Shown: positions 17,706 to 26,446 of the stretch, piece after piece
How positions within the stretch are numbered: position 1 is the first letter of the stretch
How the letters are laid out: each line of letters opens with the position of its first letter
Assembly (NCBI RefSeq): GCF_000418325.1
Contig: NC_021658.1
Location: forward strand, 14,364,501 to 14,428,500
Direction: 5' to 3'
Source: Sorangium cellulosum So0157-2
GTDB lineage: Bacteria > Myxococcota_A > Polyangia > Polyangiales > Polyangiaceae
DNA length: 64,000 bases
Notes under the pieces: model-generated
Databases searched by the model: none
Seen by the model: only the letters and a program-made list of their open reading frames with translations
What the model was told of the DNA's origin: nothing
Program-made: the position numbers and the translations under genes

Positions 17706-18809
17706 ATGCTACCTATCGCGAAACTCGAGGCGGTCCAGCGCCGCTTTCAGGAACTCGAGCACCTCATGTGCAGCCCGGCGGTGCTCTCCTCCCCGGCCGA
17801 GCTCCAGCGGCTCAACCGCGAGCGGACCGAGATCGAGCCCGTGGTCGTCGCCTTCGCGCGGCTGCGGGACGTCGAGCGGCGCATCGCCGAGGACCGCGAG
17901 GCGCTGAGCGATCCCGACCTGTCCGAGCTCGCCCAGGCGGAGCTGCCCGAGCTCGAGACGGAGCGGGAGCGGCTCGCCAGCGAGCTCGAGTTGCTCCTCC
18001 TGCCGAAGGACCCGAACGACGCGCGCAACACCGTGATCGAGATCCGGAGCGGCGAGGGCGGTGAGGAGGCGGCGCTCTTCGCCGCCGACCTCTTCCGCAT
18101 GCTCTGCCGCTACGCGGAGACGAAGCGATGGAAGGTCGAGGTGCTCAACCTGAGCGAGGCCTCGGCCGGCGGCTACAAGGAGGTCGCGGCGCTGATCTCG
18201 GGGCAGGACGTCTACTCCCACCTCCGGTACGAGGGCGGCGTGCACCGCGTGCAGCGGGTCCCCACGACGGAGACGCAGGGGCGGATCCACACCTCCACCG
18301 CGACCGTCGCCGTCCTGCCCGAGGCGGACGAGGTCGACGTGCACATCGACGACAAGGACCTGGAGATCTCGATCGCCGCGTCGGGCGGCCCCGGCGGGCA
18401 GGGCGTCAACACGACGAACAGCGCCGTGCAGATCAAGCACCTGCCGACGGGCATGATCGTGAAGTGCCAGGACGAGCGCTCCCAGCTGAAGAACAAGGCG
18501 AAGGCGATGAAGGTGCTCCGGAGCCGGCTGCTCGAGATCGAGCAGCGCCGGCAGGAGGAGGCCCAGAGCGCGGAGCGAAGGACCATGGTCGGCACGGGCG
18601 AGCGCGCGCAGAAGGTGCGGACCTACAACTTCCCGCAGAACCGCGTGACGGATCACCGGATCGGCCTCACGCTGCACAAGCTCGACAAGATCATCGAGGG
18701 GGATCTCGACGAGCTCATCGGGGCGCTGCGCACCCACCGCCAGGCGGAGCTCCTGCGGCGCGGCGGGCTCTCGGGGCCCGCGGGCGGCGCGGTGGAGCCC
18801 CTGACGTGA
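17706..18809 (+). CDS. prfA: Peptide chain release factor 1
   Basis: Class I release factor that reads UAA and UAG and triggers peptide hydrolysis in the ribosome. The 367-residue protein has an N-terminal coiled-coil domain, the codon-recognition PxT motif (RVPTTE, PTT; RF2 would have SPF), and the catalytic GGQ in SGGPGGQGVNTTNS, whose Gln is normally methylated by PrmC. An upstream TTG at 17700 would add only two residues; the ATG was chosen. No prmC gene follows; instead a small gene overlaps the stop codon by 4 bp. Confidence 0.95.
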   Translation: MLPIAKLEAVQRRFQELEHLMCSPAVLSSPAELQRLNRERTEIEPVVVAFARLRDVERRIAEDREALSDPDLSELAQAELPELETERERLASELELLLLPKDPNDARNTVIEIRSGEGGEEAALFAADLFRMLCRYAETKRWKVEVLNLSEASAGGYKEVAALISGQDVYSHLRYEGGVHRVQRVPTTETQGRIHTSTATVAVLPEADEVDVHIDDKDLEISIAASGGPGGQGVNTTNSAVQIKHLPTGMIVKCQDERSQLKNKAKAMKVLRSRLLEIEQRRQEEAQSAERRTMVGTGERAQKVRTYNFPQNRVTDHRIGLTLHKLDKIIEGDLDELIGALRTHRQAELLRRGGLSGPAGGAVEPLT

Positions 18810-19369
18810 GGGGGACGCCGCCCATCGATCTGGAGGCGCTGTTCGTCGCGCTCGTGCTGGCGCCGTCCACCTTCTCGCGGAACCGTTTTTACTCGCTCTA
18901 CGCCGATCCCGAGGCGCGCCGGGTGCGGCGGCGGGCGGCGCTGCTCAGGAGCATCGTGCGGCAGCTGGTCGGCGGCGCAGGCCGCGCCGGGCTCGCGCCC
19001 GCGGCGAGCGGCGGCGGGCTCCTCACCTACGACGTGCCGTCGCTCGGGCTGAAGCGCACCGCCGCGCTCGACGACCTCGAGCTCGCCGTGCTCCGCATCG
19101 CGGTCGCGCGCGGGACGGTCCCCCGCGCCGTGCAGCAGGACGGCGGGGGCGCTGCGCCGAGCCCGGCGGCGGGCGCCGCGCTGCCCGACGACCTGCTCCC
19201 CGAGCCGGCGGACACCTCGCGGATCGAGCGCGCGCTCGCCCGGCTGCTGCCCAGGGAAGGGCAGGGCGGCGCGCTGGAGGCCGCCGGTCAGGGAGAGCCG
19301 GGAGAGCCGGACCCGGCGACCCGGGCGCTGCCCCGCGACCGCGAGCGGCGCGATACGCAGGCGCCGTAG
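18806..19369 (+). CDS. Small conserved-looking protein overlapping prfA
   Basis: A 187-residue protein that is not recognised. It starts at a GTG that overlaps the prfA TGA (GTGA, 18806-18809), which suggests translational coupling. The first 100 residues look like a compact helical domain (PPIDLEALFVALVLAPSTFS, RRRAALLRSIVRQL, LDDLELAVLRIAVARG), and the final 80 are Ala/Gly/Pro-rich and probably disordered. The high third-position G+C continues through this frame without a break. It could be a ribosome-associated or regulatory protein, but context is the only support. Confidence 0.65.
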   Translation: MRGTPPIDLEALFVALVLAPSTFSRNRFYSLYADPEARRVRRRAALLRSIVRQLVGGAGRAGLAPAASGGGLLTYDVPSLGLKRTAALDDLELAVLRIAVARGTVPRAVQQDGGGAAPSPAAGAALPDDLLPEPADTSRIERALARLLPREGQGGALEAAGQGEPGEPDPATRALPRDRERRDTQAP

Positions 19370-19416
19370 TACCGCGGGTCGGAAATCCCGCCGGGGATCT
19401 GCCTCGCGAGCGGAGG

Positions 19417-19508
19417 GAGATTTCAACGCAAAGGAGCCAAGGGCGCAAAGACGCAAAGATATTCGTCTTTTTGCGCCTCTGCGTCTTTGCGCCTTTGCGT
19501 TGGGATCT
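19417..19508. repeat. Palindromic CGCAAAGG-type repeat element
   Basis: A long imperfect hairpin. The outer arms GAGAT...AACGCAAAGG (19417-19434) pair with CCTTTGCGTT...ATCTC (19492-19508), and the inner arms GGCGCAAAGACGCAAAGA and TCTTTTTGCGCCTCTGCG are made of short CGCAAAG units. It sits between the small prfA-coupled gene and the HIT gene. A sister element occurs at 62753-62917. It may act as a bidirectional terminator or as a MITE/REP-like repeat. Confidence 0.8.
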
Positions 19509-19604
19509 CTCTCCGGATCCCTGCCCGGACCGCTGGTGGGTGGAGCTGGCGCTGCGTGATAGGGGTTCCTGACGCGCGGTACGACGCGGTACTAGGAGGC
19601 GACC

Positions 19605-19943
19605 ATGTGCATCTTCTGCAAGATCGCGAACAAGGAGATCCCGTCGAAGGTCGTGCTCGAGGACGAGCACGTCCTCGCCTTCCACGACCTGAACCCGCAG
19701 GCGCCCACGCACGTGCTCGTCATCCCGAAGCGCCACATCGCCGGGATCGCCCAGGCCGCGCCCGAGGACGAGGCCGTCCTCGGGCGGCTGCTGCTCGCCG
19801 CGCGGCAGGTCGCAGAGAAGACCGGCATCGCGGAGGGCGGCTTCAGGACCGTGGTGAACAGCGGCGCGAACGCCGGCCAGACGGTCTTCCACCTCCACGT
19901 CCACGTCATCGGCGGCCGGCCCATGGCCTGGCCCCCCGGCTGA
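19605..19943 (+). CDS. HIT-family hydrolase (HinT-like)
   Basis: A 112-residue histidine-triad protein of the Hint branch, which hydrolyses AMP-lysine-type phosphoramidates and related adenylates. The family features are the N-terminal MCIFCKIANKEIPSKV with a CxxC pair that may bind zinc, HVLVIPKRHI, and the active-site triad HLHVHVIGGRPM near residues 97-108 with the catalytic middle His. AGGAGG at 19594-19599 gives an ideal ribosome site. The gene is convergent with the FAD-linked oxidase gene. Confidence 0.96.
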   Translation: MCIFCKIANKEIPSKVVLEDEHVLAFHDLNPQAPTHVLVIPKRHIAGIAQAAPEDEAVLGRLLLAARQVAEKTGIAEGGFRTVVNSGANAGQTVFHLHVHVIGGRPMAWPPG

Positions 19944-19987
19944 GCCGGCCAGCGCCGGCTCCGCTCAGCGGACGTCGCGGGCGGCGC

Positions 19988-22003
19988 TCACCACGGCGTC
20001 GAGCCACGCCGCCTCGGCTGCCGCGGCAGCGAGGTCGGCAGCGCGCGCGGCCGCGACGCGCCGTGGGCGCGCAGGTGCACGGACGTGACGGCGCCGACGC
20101 GCCCGCCCACGCCGAGGAACAGCGCGAAGAGATCCGGGCCGACGGCGCGCCGCGGGGCGGGGCGCACCGCGAGCTCGGCGCCCGACGCGAGCCGCGCGGT
20201 GAAGCCGGCGACGAGGTGATCGACCGGATCGCTCCACGGATCCGGCGCGCCGGGGGCGCCCGCCGCGATCCACGCGTCGAGCGTGAGCTCGCGCGAGGCC
20301 GCGCCGAAGTCGAGCGCCAGCGTGAGGCCGCGCTGCTCGAGCGCGCGCTCGACCTCGCCGAGGCGAGCCTCGCCGGCGGCGTGCACGAGCAGCGCGTCGC
20401 GGTCGATCACGGGCGACGCGGGCGGGGGCGGCAGCGGGCGGCGCGCGGCGCCGGCGGCCTCGCGCGGGAGCAGGTTGCCCGGGTTCATGATGCCGGCGGG
20501 GTCGAAGACGCCCCGGAGGGCATGGACGACGTCGGCGCCGAGGCCGAGCTCGGCGCCGAGCCGCGGCGCCTTGCTGCGGCCGACGCCGTGGTGGTGCGAG
20601 AGCGTGCCGCCGGCGTCGATCGCGGCGTCGAGGGCCGCCCGCCAGGCCGCGTCGTACTTCGCCTCGGCCGCCGCGACGGTCGGCGCGCTGCCCGCGAAGG
20701 TGAAGTAGATGCTGCAGCCGTCCGGGTAGGCGTGGGACAGGTGCGCCATCACGAAGACGTGGCGCCCGAGCGCCCCGCGCACCGCGCGGTAGAGCGCGTC
20801 GAGGCGCGACCAGGGCGCGGCGACCTCCATCGTGTCGCTGAACGCGCCGGCCATGAAGACGGGCGCCTGGCGGTAGCTCACGCTGTAGCGGTGCGCGAGC
20901 CAGTGGCGCGCCGGCTCCTCGCCGAGCGGCCTGGCCCCGGCGCGCCCGGCGATCGCCGCGGCGCGGGCGAGATCCTCGGCGCTCGCGCGCGCGGTGCCCT
21001 CGAAGATGAGGATGAGCGTCGCGCCGCGGAGCACGCGCGACCCGACGGCGTCCACGGCCTGGTTGAGGAGCCCCGGCGCGCGCAGGAGGCCGCGCAGCAC
21101 GGCGGCGCCAGTGCCCGGGCCCCGCGCGCCGCGCGCCCGCGCGGCCGGCCCCTCGGCCGGCTCGTCGCCCGCGCCGGCGTGGCCGCGCTGCCGGCGCACC
21201 GCGCCGAGCCGGGCCATGAAGGAGTCGAACGGGTCGTAGAGCCGCGAGACCGCCGGGCGAAGGCCGGCCTGGAACATCTCGCGCATCGCGCTCCACCCGG
21301 CCTCCAGCGTGGGGAAGGAGAAGGCGGCGAACGCGCGCGCCGGCGGGGAGGGGTGCAGCCTTAGCGTCGCGGCGGTGACCACGCCGAGCACGCCCTCGCT
21401 GCCGATGAGGAGCGGCGTGAGATCCGGGCCGCGCGCCCGCCGATCGAAGCGGACGACCTCGCCGCGGCCGACGACGCACTCGAGCGACGCGACCATGTCC
21501 TCGATCTTGCCGTAGAGCCCCGAGCACTGGCCGGCGCTGCGCGCCGCGACCCAGCCGCCCACCGTCGAGCAGAGGATCGACGACGGGAAATGGCCGAGCG
21601 TGAAGCCCTCGGCGTTGAGCTCCTCCTCGAAGCGGATGCCGAGGGCGCCGGCCTCGATCTCGACCGAGGGGGCCTGGCGGTCGAGCGAGCGGCGGCGGGA
21701 GAGCCGCTTCAGGTCGAGCACGACCGTGCGGGCGTCCGGCAGGACGCCGCCGCACACGCCCGAGCCCGCGCCGTACGGCACGAGCGGGAGCCCCTCGTCC
21801 GCGCAGAAGCGGACCACCCGGGCGACCTCCTCGGTCGACGCCGGCCAGAGGATCATCCCGGGCCGGTGCTCGGCGATGCGGCCCTCCGTGACGGCGAGGT
21901 GGTGCCGCGGCCAGAGATCGCGGGCGTAGGCGATCTGATCGACGGGGGAGGCGCTGGCCGGGATCCCCGGCAGCGCGCGCGAGATCGCGGCCTCGAAGCG
22001 CAT
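19988..22003 (-). CDS. FAD-linked oxidase, alkyldihydroxyacetonephosphate-synthase-like
   Basis: A 671-residue flavoprotein of the FAD-linked oxidase / glycolate-oxidase superfamily. The PCMH-type FAD domain (about 40-235) has RPGMILWPASTEEV, PYGAGSGVCGG and SSILCSTVGGWVAARSAGQ. The cap domain shows YPDGCSIYFTFAG and a GGTLSHHHGVGRSKAP segment near 466-480; the His triplet is a hallmark of alkylglycerone-phosphate synthase (AGPS), which swaps an acyl for an alkyl chain in ether-lipid synthesis. The domain ends DPAGIMNPGNLL, and a further 130 residues form an extra C-terminal region. Only 22 bp separate it from the methyltransferase gene upstream. The frame near the C-terminus may be shifted (see findings). 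Confidence 0.85.
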   Translation of the reverse strand: MRFEAAISRALPGIPASASPVDQIAYARDLWPRHHLAVTEGRIAEHRPGMILWPASTEEVARVVRFCADEGLPLVPYGAGSGVCGGVLPDARTVVLDLKRLSRRRSLDRQAPSVEIEAGALGIRFEEELNAEGFTLGHFPSSILCSTVGGWVAARSAGQCSGLYGKIEDMVASLECVVGRGEVVRFDRRARGPDLTPLLIGSEGVLGVVTAATLRLHPSPPARAFAAFSFPTLEAGWSAMREMFQAGLRPAVSRLYDPFDSFMARLGAVRRQRGHAGAGDEPAEGPAARARGARGPGTGAAVLRGLLRAPGLLNQAVDAVGSRVLRGATLILIFEGTARASAEDLARAAAIAGRAGARPLGEEPARHWLAHRYSVSYRQAPVFMAGAFSDTMEVAAPWSRLDALYRAVRGALGRHVFVMAHLSHAYPDGCSIYFTFAGSAPTVAAAEAKYDAAWRAALDAAIDAGGTLSHHHGVGRSKAPRLGAELGLGADVVHALRGVFDPAGIMNPGNLLPREAAGAARRPLPPPPASPVIDRDALLVHAAGEARLGEVERALEQRGLTLALDFGAASRELTLDAWIAAGAPGAPDPWSDPVDHLVAGFTARLASGAELAVRPAPRRAVGPDLFALFLGVGGRVGAVTSVHLRAHGASRPRALPTSLPRQPRRRGSTPW

Positions 22004-22025
22004 GCGTCAGGAGCCCCCTAGCGCG

Positions 22026-24326
22026 TCAGCTGCGCTCGGCAAGGATGATGAGCCGCGGCGACTCCGAGCCGAAGAAGACGCCCGGGTGCGCGGGGTGGCC
22101 GGTCACCTCGGTGACCTTGAAGCCGGCTTCGTGGAGCATCTTGCCGAGCTCGTGCAGCCCGTAGAGGCGGATCGAGTAGTCGATCTCGCGCGAGCGGCCG
22201 TCCTCGAACATGACCGTGCGCTTCACCTTGAGCCGGCTCGTGAAGAAATCGACCTGCATCTCATCCATGCAGACGCAGCCGTCCCCCTCGAACCACACGA
22301 GGCTCGGCTGCCGGGACGCGACGTAGTCGCGGTTCACGATGTCGAGCAGGAGCATGCCGCCCGCGCGGAGGGCGCGGCGGATGCGGGCGAGCACGTCCGC
22401 GTTCTTCTCGTCGTCGAAGTAGCCGAAGCTCGTCGACCAGCAGTAGACGCCGTCGAAGGTCTCCTCGAACGTCATCTCGCGCATGTCGCCCTGGAGGAAG
22501 TTCAGCTTCTGGCCGCGGTCCTGCGCGTCGTCGGCGGCGCGGGCCAGCATGGCGAGCGACAGGTCGAAGCCGACCACGCTGTAGCCGCGGCTCGCGATCT
22601 CGATCGCGTGGCCGCCCGCGCCGCACGCGAGGTCGAGGATCACGGCGCCCTTCTCGACGCCGAGCCGCTCCTCGATGAAGTCGACCTCGCGGCGAACCAC
22701 CTTGCTGTCGATCTTGTCGAGCGTGCGCAGGAAGTCGTCGCCGAAGAGCTCCTCCCACCACGGGCGCTTGCGGCGCGCGGCGGGCTCGGTCGACGGGCCG
22801 GAGTTCGGCTCGAAATCGAGCGGCTTGGCCGCGGGCGGCGCGGGGGGAGCGGAGATGCGCGCCGACGGATCGCCGTGCGGCGGCGGCACGGACACGGGCG
22901 GCGGCGGCACCGACGTGAACGTCGCGAGATCCGGCGAGGCGAGCGCCTGCGCGCGCGGGCGCCGCGGCGGCGGCGGCGGGGGCGGCGGGGGCGGCTTCTT
23001 GGGATGCGCCGCCTGGGCGTCGGCGCGGGCGGCCCGGCCCTCGTCGGTCAGCTCGGGCTCGACCTCCTCCAGCTCGACCTCGCTGCTCTTCGGCGGCAAG
23101 GTGACGCGCGTCGGGTCGACCTGCTGCTGCTCGCCTCCGTCTGCCTCGGGCGGGGCGCTCGTCGCGTCGGCCCTGGCCTCGTCGGCCAGCTCGGGCTCGG
23201 GCTCGACCTCCGTGAGCTCTTCCGGGCTCGACCCGGGCCGCCAGTCGAGCGGGCGGGTCTCGATCTCCGGCGCCGAGGCCTGCGGCCGCCGGGGCTCGGG
23301 CTGGAGGGCGTCGAAGGCGGTGTCGCGCGCCGTCGGCGGGCCCTCCCCCGGGCCGTCCTGGTACGGGTCGAGGCCCAGCACGGTCTGGCGCGAGTCCGGC
23401 CCGATCCGGAACTGGAGCGGCGGCCACTCGTGCTCGGTCGGGTCGGTCAGCAGCGGCGGCCTGGCGGGCTCGGGCTGCGGCTCGGCCTGCGAGGTGACCG
23501 GCGGCAGGTTCGACTCGATGCTGAGGATCTGGAGCGGCCGGATCACCGCGACCGAGTCCGGGTCGATGATCAGCCCCGGCGTCGGCATCGGCGGAACGCT
23601 CGAGGACTTCGGCGACGGCCGCGGGACCGCCCGCGGCGCGACCAGCTCCGCCGGGTTCGGCGGCGGCGCCGGCTTGCTGGCGGTCTTGGGCACCTCGATC
23701 GCCGGCTCGCTGGGAGGCCTCGAGGCGGCGCTCAGCCATCCGTCGTCCTCCACCTCATCGAGCCCCAGCGATCGCGACGTCGCCGTGTCCGCTTGCGCGG
23801 CGCCCGAGTCGAGCGCGGCGCCCGGATCATCGCCCTGCTGCGCCGCGTCTCCGGGCACGTTCACGAGCCGCCGCGAGCGGCGGCGCGCGGTCTTCGCGCC
23901 GTCGCCGCGCTCTGCCTCCGTGGCCCGCTCCACCTCCGCGGCCAGCGATTGCCAGGCCCGCCTCGAGGTGGGCGTGGCTGGCAGGGGGGTGCCGTGGCGC
24001 GAGCGCTCCGTCGGCGGCCCGGCGATGCGCGGATCGAGATCGAGATCCGGGATCTCCGAGGGCGGCCGGCCGGAGCTCCCGTCGGCCATGCCCGGGATGA
24101 CGTCGAGGCGCGGCAGCGGCGTGGTGGTCGCGAGCTGCGGGCGCACGCTGGGCGTGCGCTCGGGCCGCGGAGCGACGGACGAGCGCGCGGGGAGCGAGCC
24201 CTCTCCCTGCGGCGCGAGCGCGGCCGCGTTCCCTGCCTCGCCCGGCGGGGGCGCGCCGGGCTCTCCGGAGGCGCCGCCTTCCTGGGCGGCCTGGGCCAGG
24301 GGGTTGCGCGGCCGCTCGCTCGTCAT
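22026..24326 (-). CDS. SAM-dependent methyltransferase with long disordered N-terminus
   Basis: A 766-residue protein. About 510 residues at the N-terminus are low-complexity, rich in Pro, Glu, Ser and Ala, including a run of 13 consecutive prolines near 447, and are presumably disordered. The C-terminal 240 residues form a Rossmann-fold class I methyltransferase: ILDLACGAGGHAIEIASRGY near 563-582 is motif I, FDLS the acidic loop after strand 2, and GDMREMTF and GVYCWSTSFGYF further motifs. The start codon overlaps the psd stop (ATGA), so the two are translationally coupled, and the AGPS-like gene follows 22 bp later. A phospholipid-head-group or ether-lipid role is possible but not shown. 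Confidence 0.83.
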   Translation of the reverse strand: MTSERPRNPLAQAAQEGGASGEPGAPPPGEAGNAAALAPQGEGSLPARSSVAPRPERTPSVRPQLATTTPLPRLDVIPGMADGSSGRPPSEIPDLDLDPRIAGPPTERSRHGTPLPATPTSRRAWQSLAAEVERATEAERGDGAKTARRRSRRLVNVPGDAAQQGDDPGAALDSGAAQADTATSRSLGLDEVEDDGWLSAASRPPSEPAIEVPKTASKPAPPPNPAELVAPRAVPRPSPKSSSVPPMPTPGLIIDPDSVAVIRPLQILSIESNLPPVTSQAEPQPEPARPPLLTDPTEHEWPPLQFRIGPDSRQTVLGLDPYQDGPGEGPPTARDTAFDALQPEPRRPQASAPEIETRPLDWRPGSSPEELTEVEPEPELADEARADATSAPPEADGGEQQQVDPTRVTLPPKSSEVELEEVEPELTDEGRAARADAQAAHPKKPPPPPPPPPPRRPRAQALASPDLATFTSVPPPPVSVPPPHGDPSARISAPPAPPAAKPLDFEPNSGPSTEPAARRKRPWWEELFGDDFLRTLDKIDSKVVRREVDFIEERLGVEKGAVILDLACGAGGHAIEIASRGYSVVGFDLSLAMLARAADDAQDRGQKLNFLQGDMREMTFEETFDGVYCWSTSFGYFDDEKNADVLARIRRALRAGGMLLLDIVNRDYVASRQPSLVWFEGDGCVCMDEMQVDFFTSRLKVKRTVMFEDGRSREIDYSIRLYGLHELGKMLHEAGFKVTEVTGHPAHPGVFFGSESPRLIILAERS

Positions 24327-25165
24327 TGCCTGCCCCCTCCGTCCATCGGCTCACCGTAGAGGACCGGCCCCGGAGCCCTGCTCCAGGGGGGCGACACCCC
24401 GCGCTCCACGAACAGGACCGCGGTGGAGCCGAGGTGGAACTTGCCGATCTCCTCGCCGCACGCGACCGGGAGGGCCGGCGAGATCGGGTGCACGCCGAGC
24501 GGCACGTCGCGCGCGTCGACGGCGCTCACCGTGATCCGTCCGACGATCATCGCGCCCACCATCACGACCGTCACGCGCCCCTGGCGCTCGGTGTCGATCA
24601 CGATCGCGACGCGCCGGTTGCGCGCGAACAGGCCCGGGATGTGGCGCTCGCCGATCGCGTTCACCGGGAACAGCTCCCCCGGCATCGAGCGGATGAGGCT
24701 CACCTGGCCGGCGACGGGCGAGTGGACCCGGTGGTAGTCGCGGGGGGAGAGGTAGACGACCGCGAACTGCCCGCCGTCGTAGCGCGACGCCTCCGCGGGG
24801 TCGCCCACGAGGTCCTCCACGCGGTAAGGCTGCCCCTTGATGAGCAGGCGCCCGCCCTCGGTCACGGGGCCGAGCGACTCGATCCGGCCGTCGGCGGGGC
24901 TGGTGATGGCTCCGGGATCGGAGCAGACAGGGCGCATCCCCTCGCGGAGCTTGCGCGTGAAGAACGCGTCGAAGCTCTCGTAAGGGCTCGTCAGCACCTC
25001 GGCGGCGTCCATGTCGACGCGGTACGCGCGCGCGTAGAGCTTGACCACCGCGTTCAAGACGGCGGCGGGTGCTCTGGCGTCGCAGAGGCGGCCAACGGCC
25101 CGGGTAATGCGCTCTCGCGGAAGCACCCGCAACAGCTGTGCGGCGGCGTAGGTGGCAACGGTCAT
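24323..25165 (-). CDS. psd: Phosphatidylserine decarboxylase proenzyme
   Basis: Makes phosphatidylethanolamine from phosphatidylserine at the inner membrane. The 280-residue proenzyme has the expected N-terminal region (SPYESFDAFFTRKLREG), DGRIESLGPV and YLSPRDYHRVHSPVAG, and ends its catalytic part with the self-cleavage motif FHLGSTAVLF; cleavage between Gly246 and Ser247 would create the pyruvoyl group. The ATG at 25165 is used; a TTG seven codons upstream is possible. It is the first gene of a minus-strand set with the methyltransferase (4-bp overlap) and AGPS-like genes. No pssA gene is seen here. Confidence 0.95.
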   Translation of the reverse strand: MTVATYAAAQLLRVLPRERITRAVGRLCDARAPAAVLNAVVKLYARAYRVDMDAAEVLTSPYESFDAFFTRKLREGMRPVCSDPGAITSPADGRIESLGPVTEGGRLLIKGQPYRVEDLVGDPAEASRYDGGQFAVVYLSPRDYHRVHSPVAGQVSLIRSMPGELFPVNAIGERHIPGLFARNRRVAIVIDTERQGRVTVVMVGAMIVGRITVSAVDARDVPLGVHPISPALPVACGEEIGKFHLGSTAVLFVERGVSPPWSRAPGPVLYGEPMDGGGRQ

Positions 25166-25186
25166 TGTGCGGAGCGGCGGTAACAA

Positions 25187-25603
25187 TGCGGGAAAGAGAG
25201 CGGTGCAGGAATGCTAGGCCTCGGGACGGACCTCGGTCAACGCTCGGGTCAGGCGAACCTTTCCGCGCCGGCGCGGTCCCCCCATCCAGCGAAGGAGCTC
25301 AGCCTTGACGCGACGCGCGACGCTCAGCGCGATCCGTGGCGCGACGAAAGGCCCGTCCCCCGCGCTCCACGTTTCTCCACGTCGCCGCGAGGGCGTCAAC
25401 CGCGAAGCGCCGCCCCACGCAAATGGCGGCGCGAGCGCCGGCAGACCGCGCAGGCCGCGCGCTCCATTCTGAAGCGCCGATCCGGACCCGGCGCTGCAAG
25501 TTCGATCGGCCCGGCAGGGGGCAGCAGAAAAGCGGAGCGATTTCAAGTCCCTGCGCCCTGGCACGCCGCTCGCTGAAGGGAGCCCAGGAGGCGCGCGACG
25601 ACG
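25187..25603. other. Intergenic region between psd and the MBL hydrolase gene
   Basis: A 417-bp stretch between divergent genes. Open frames exist (for example 25211-25576) but have Arg/Pro-rich, uncharacteristic composition and no ribosome site, so they are not called. The only signal recognised is a -24/-12-like element near its right end (25559-25574). Confidence 0.55.
25559..25574 (+). promoter_or_regulatory. Candidate sigma-54 (-24/-12) promoter
   Basis: TGGCACGCCGCTCGCT matches the sigma-54 consensus TGGCAC-N5-TTGCW at all but one base of the conserved core, with the GG and GC dinucleotides 12 bp apart. A start would fall about 20 bp before the ATG of the MBL hydrolase (25604). The downstream gene pair includes a sigma-54 activator, which makes autoregulation plausible. 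A chance match in G+C-rich DNA is possible. Confidence 0.45.

Positions 25604-26445
<842 letters not shown>

Positions 26446-26446
<1 letters not shown>

Noticed and set aside
25211..25576. A small gene in the psd-MBL gap
   Set aside because: No ribosome site, Arg/Pro-rich composition and no recognisable feature.
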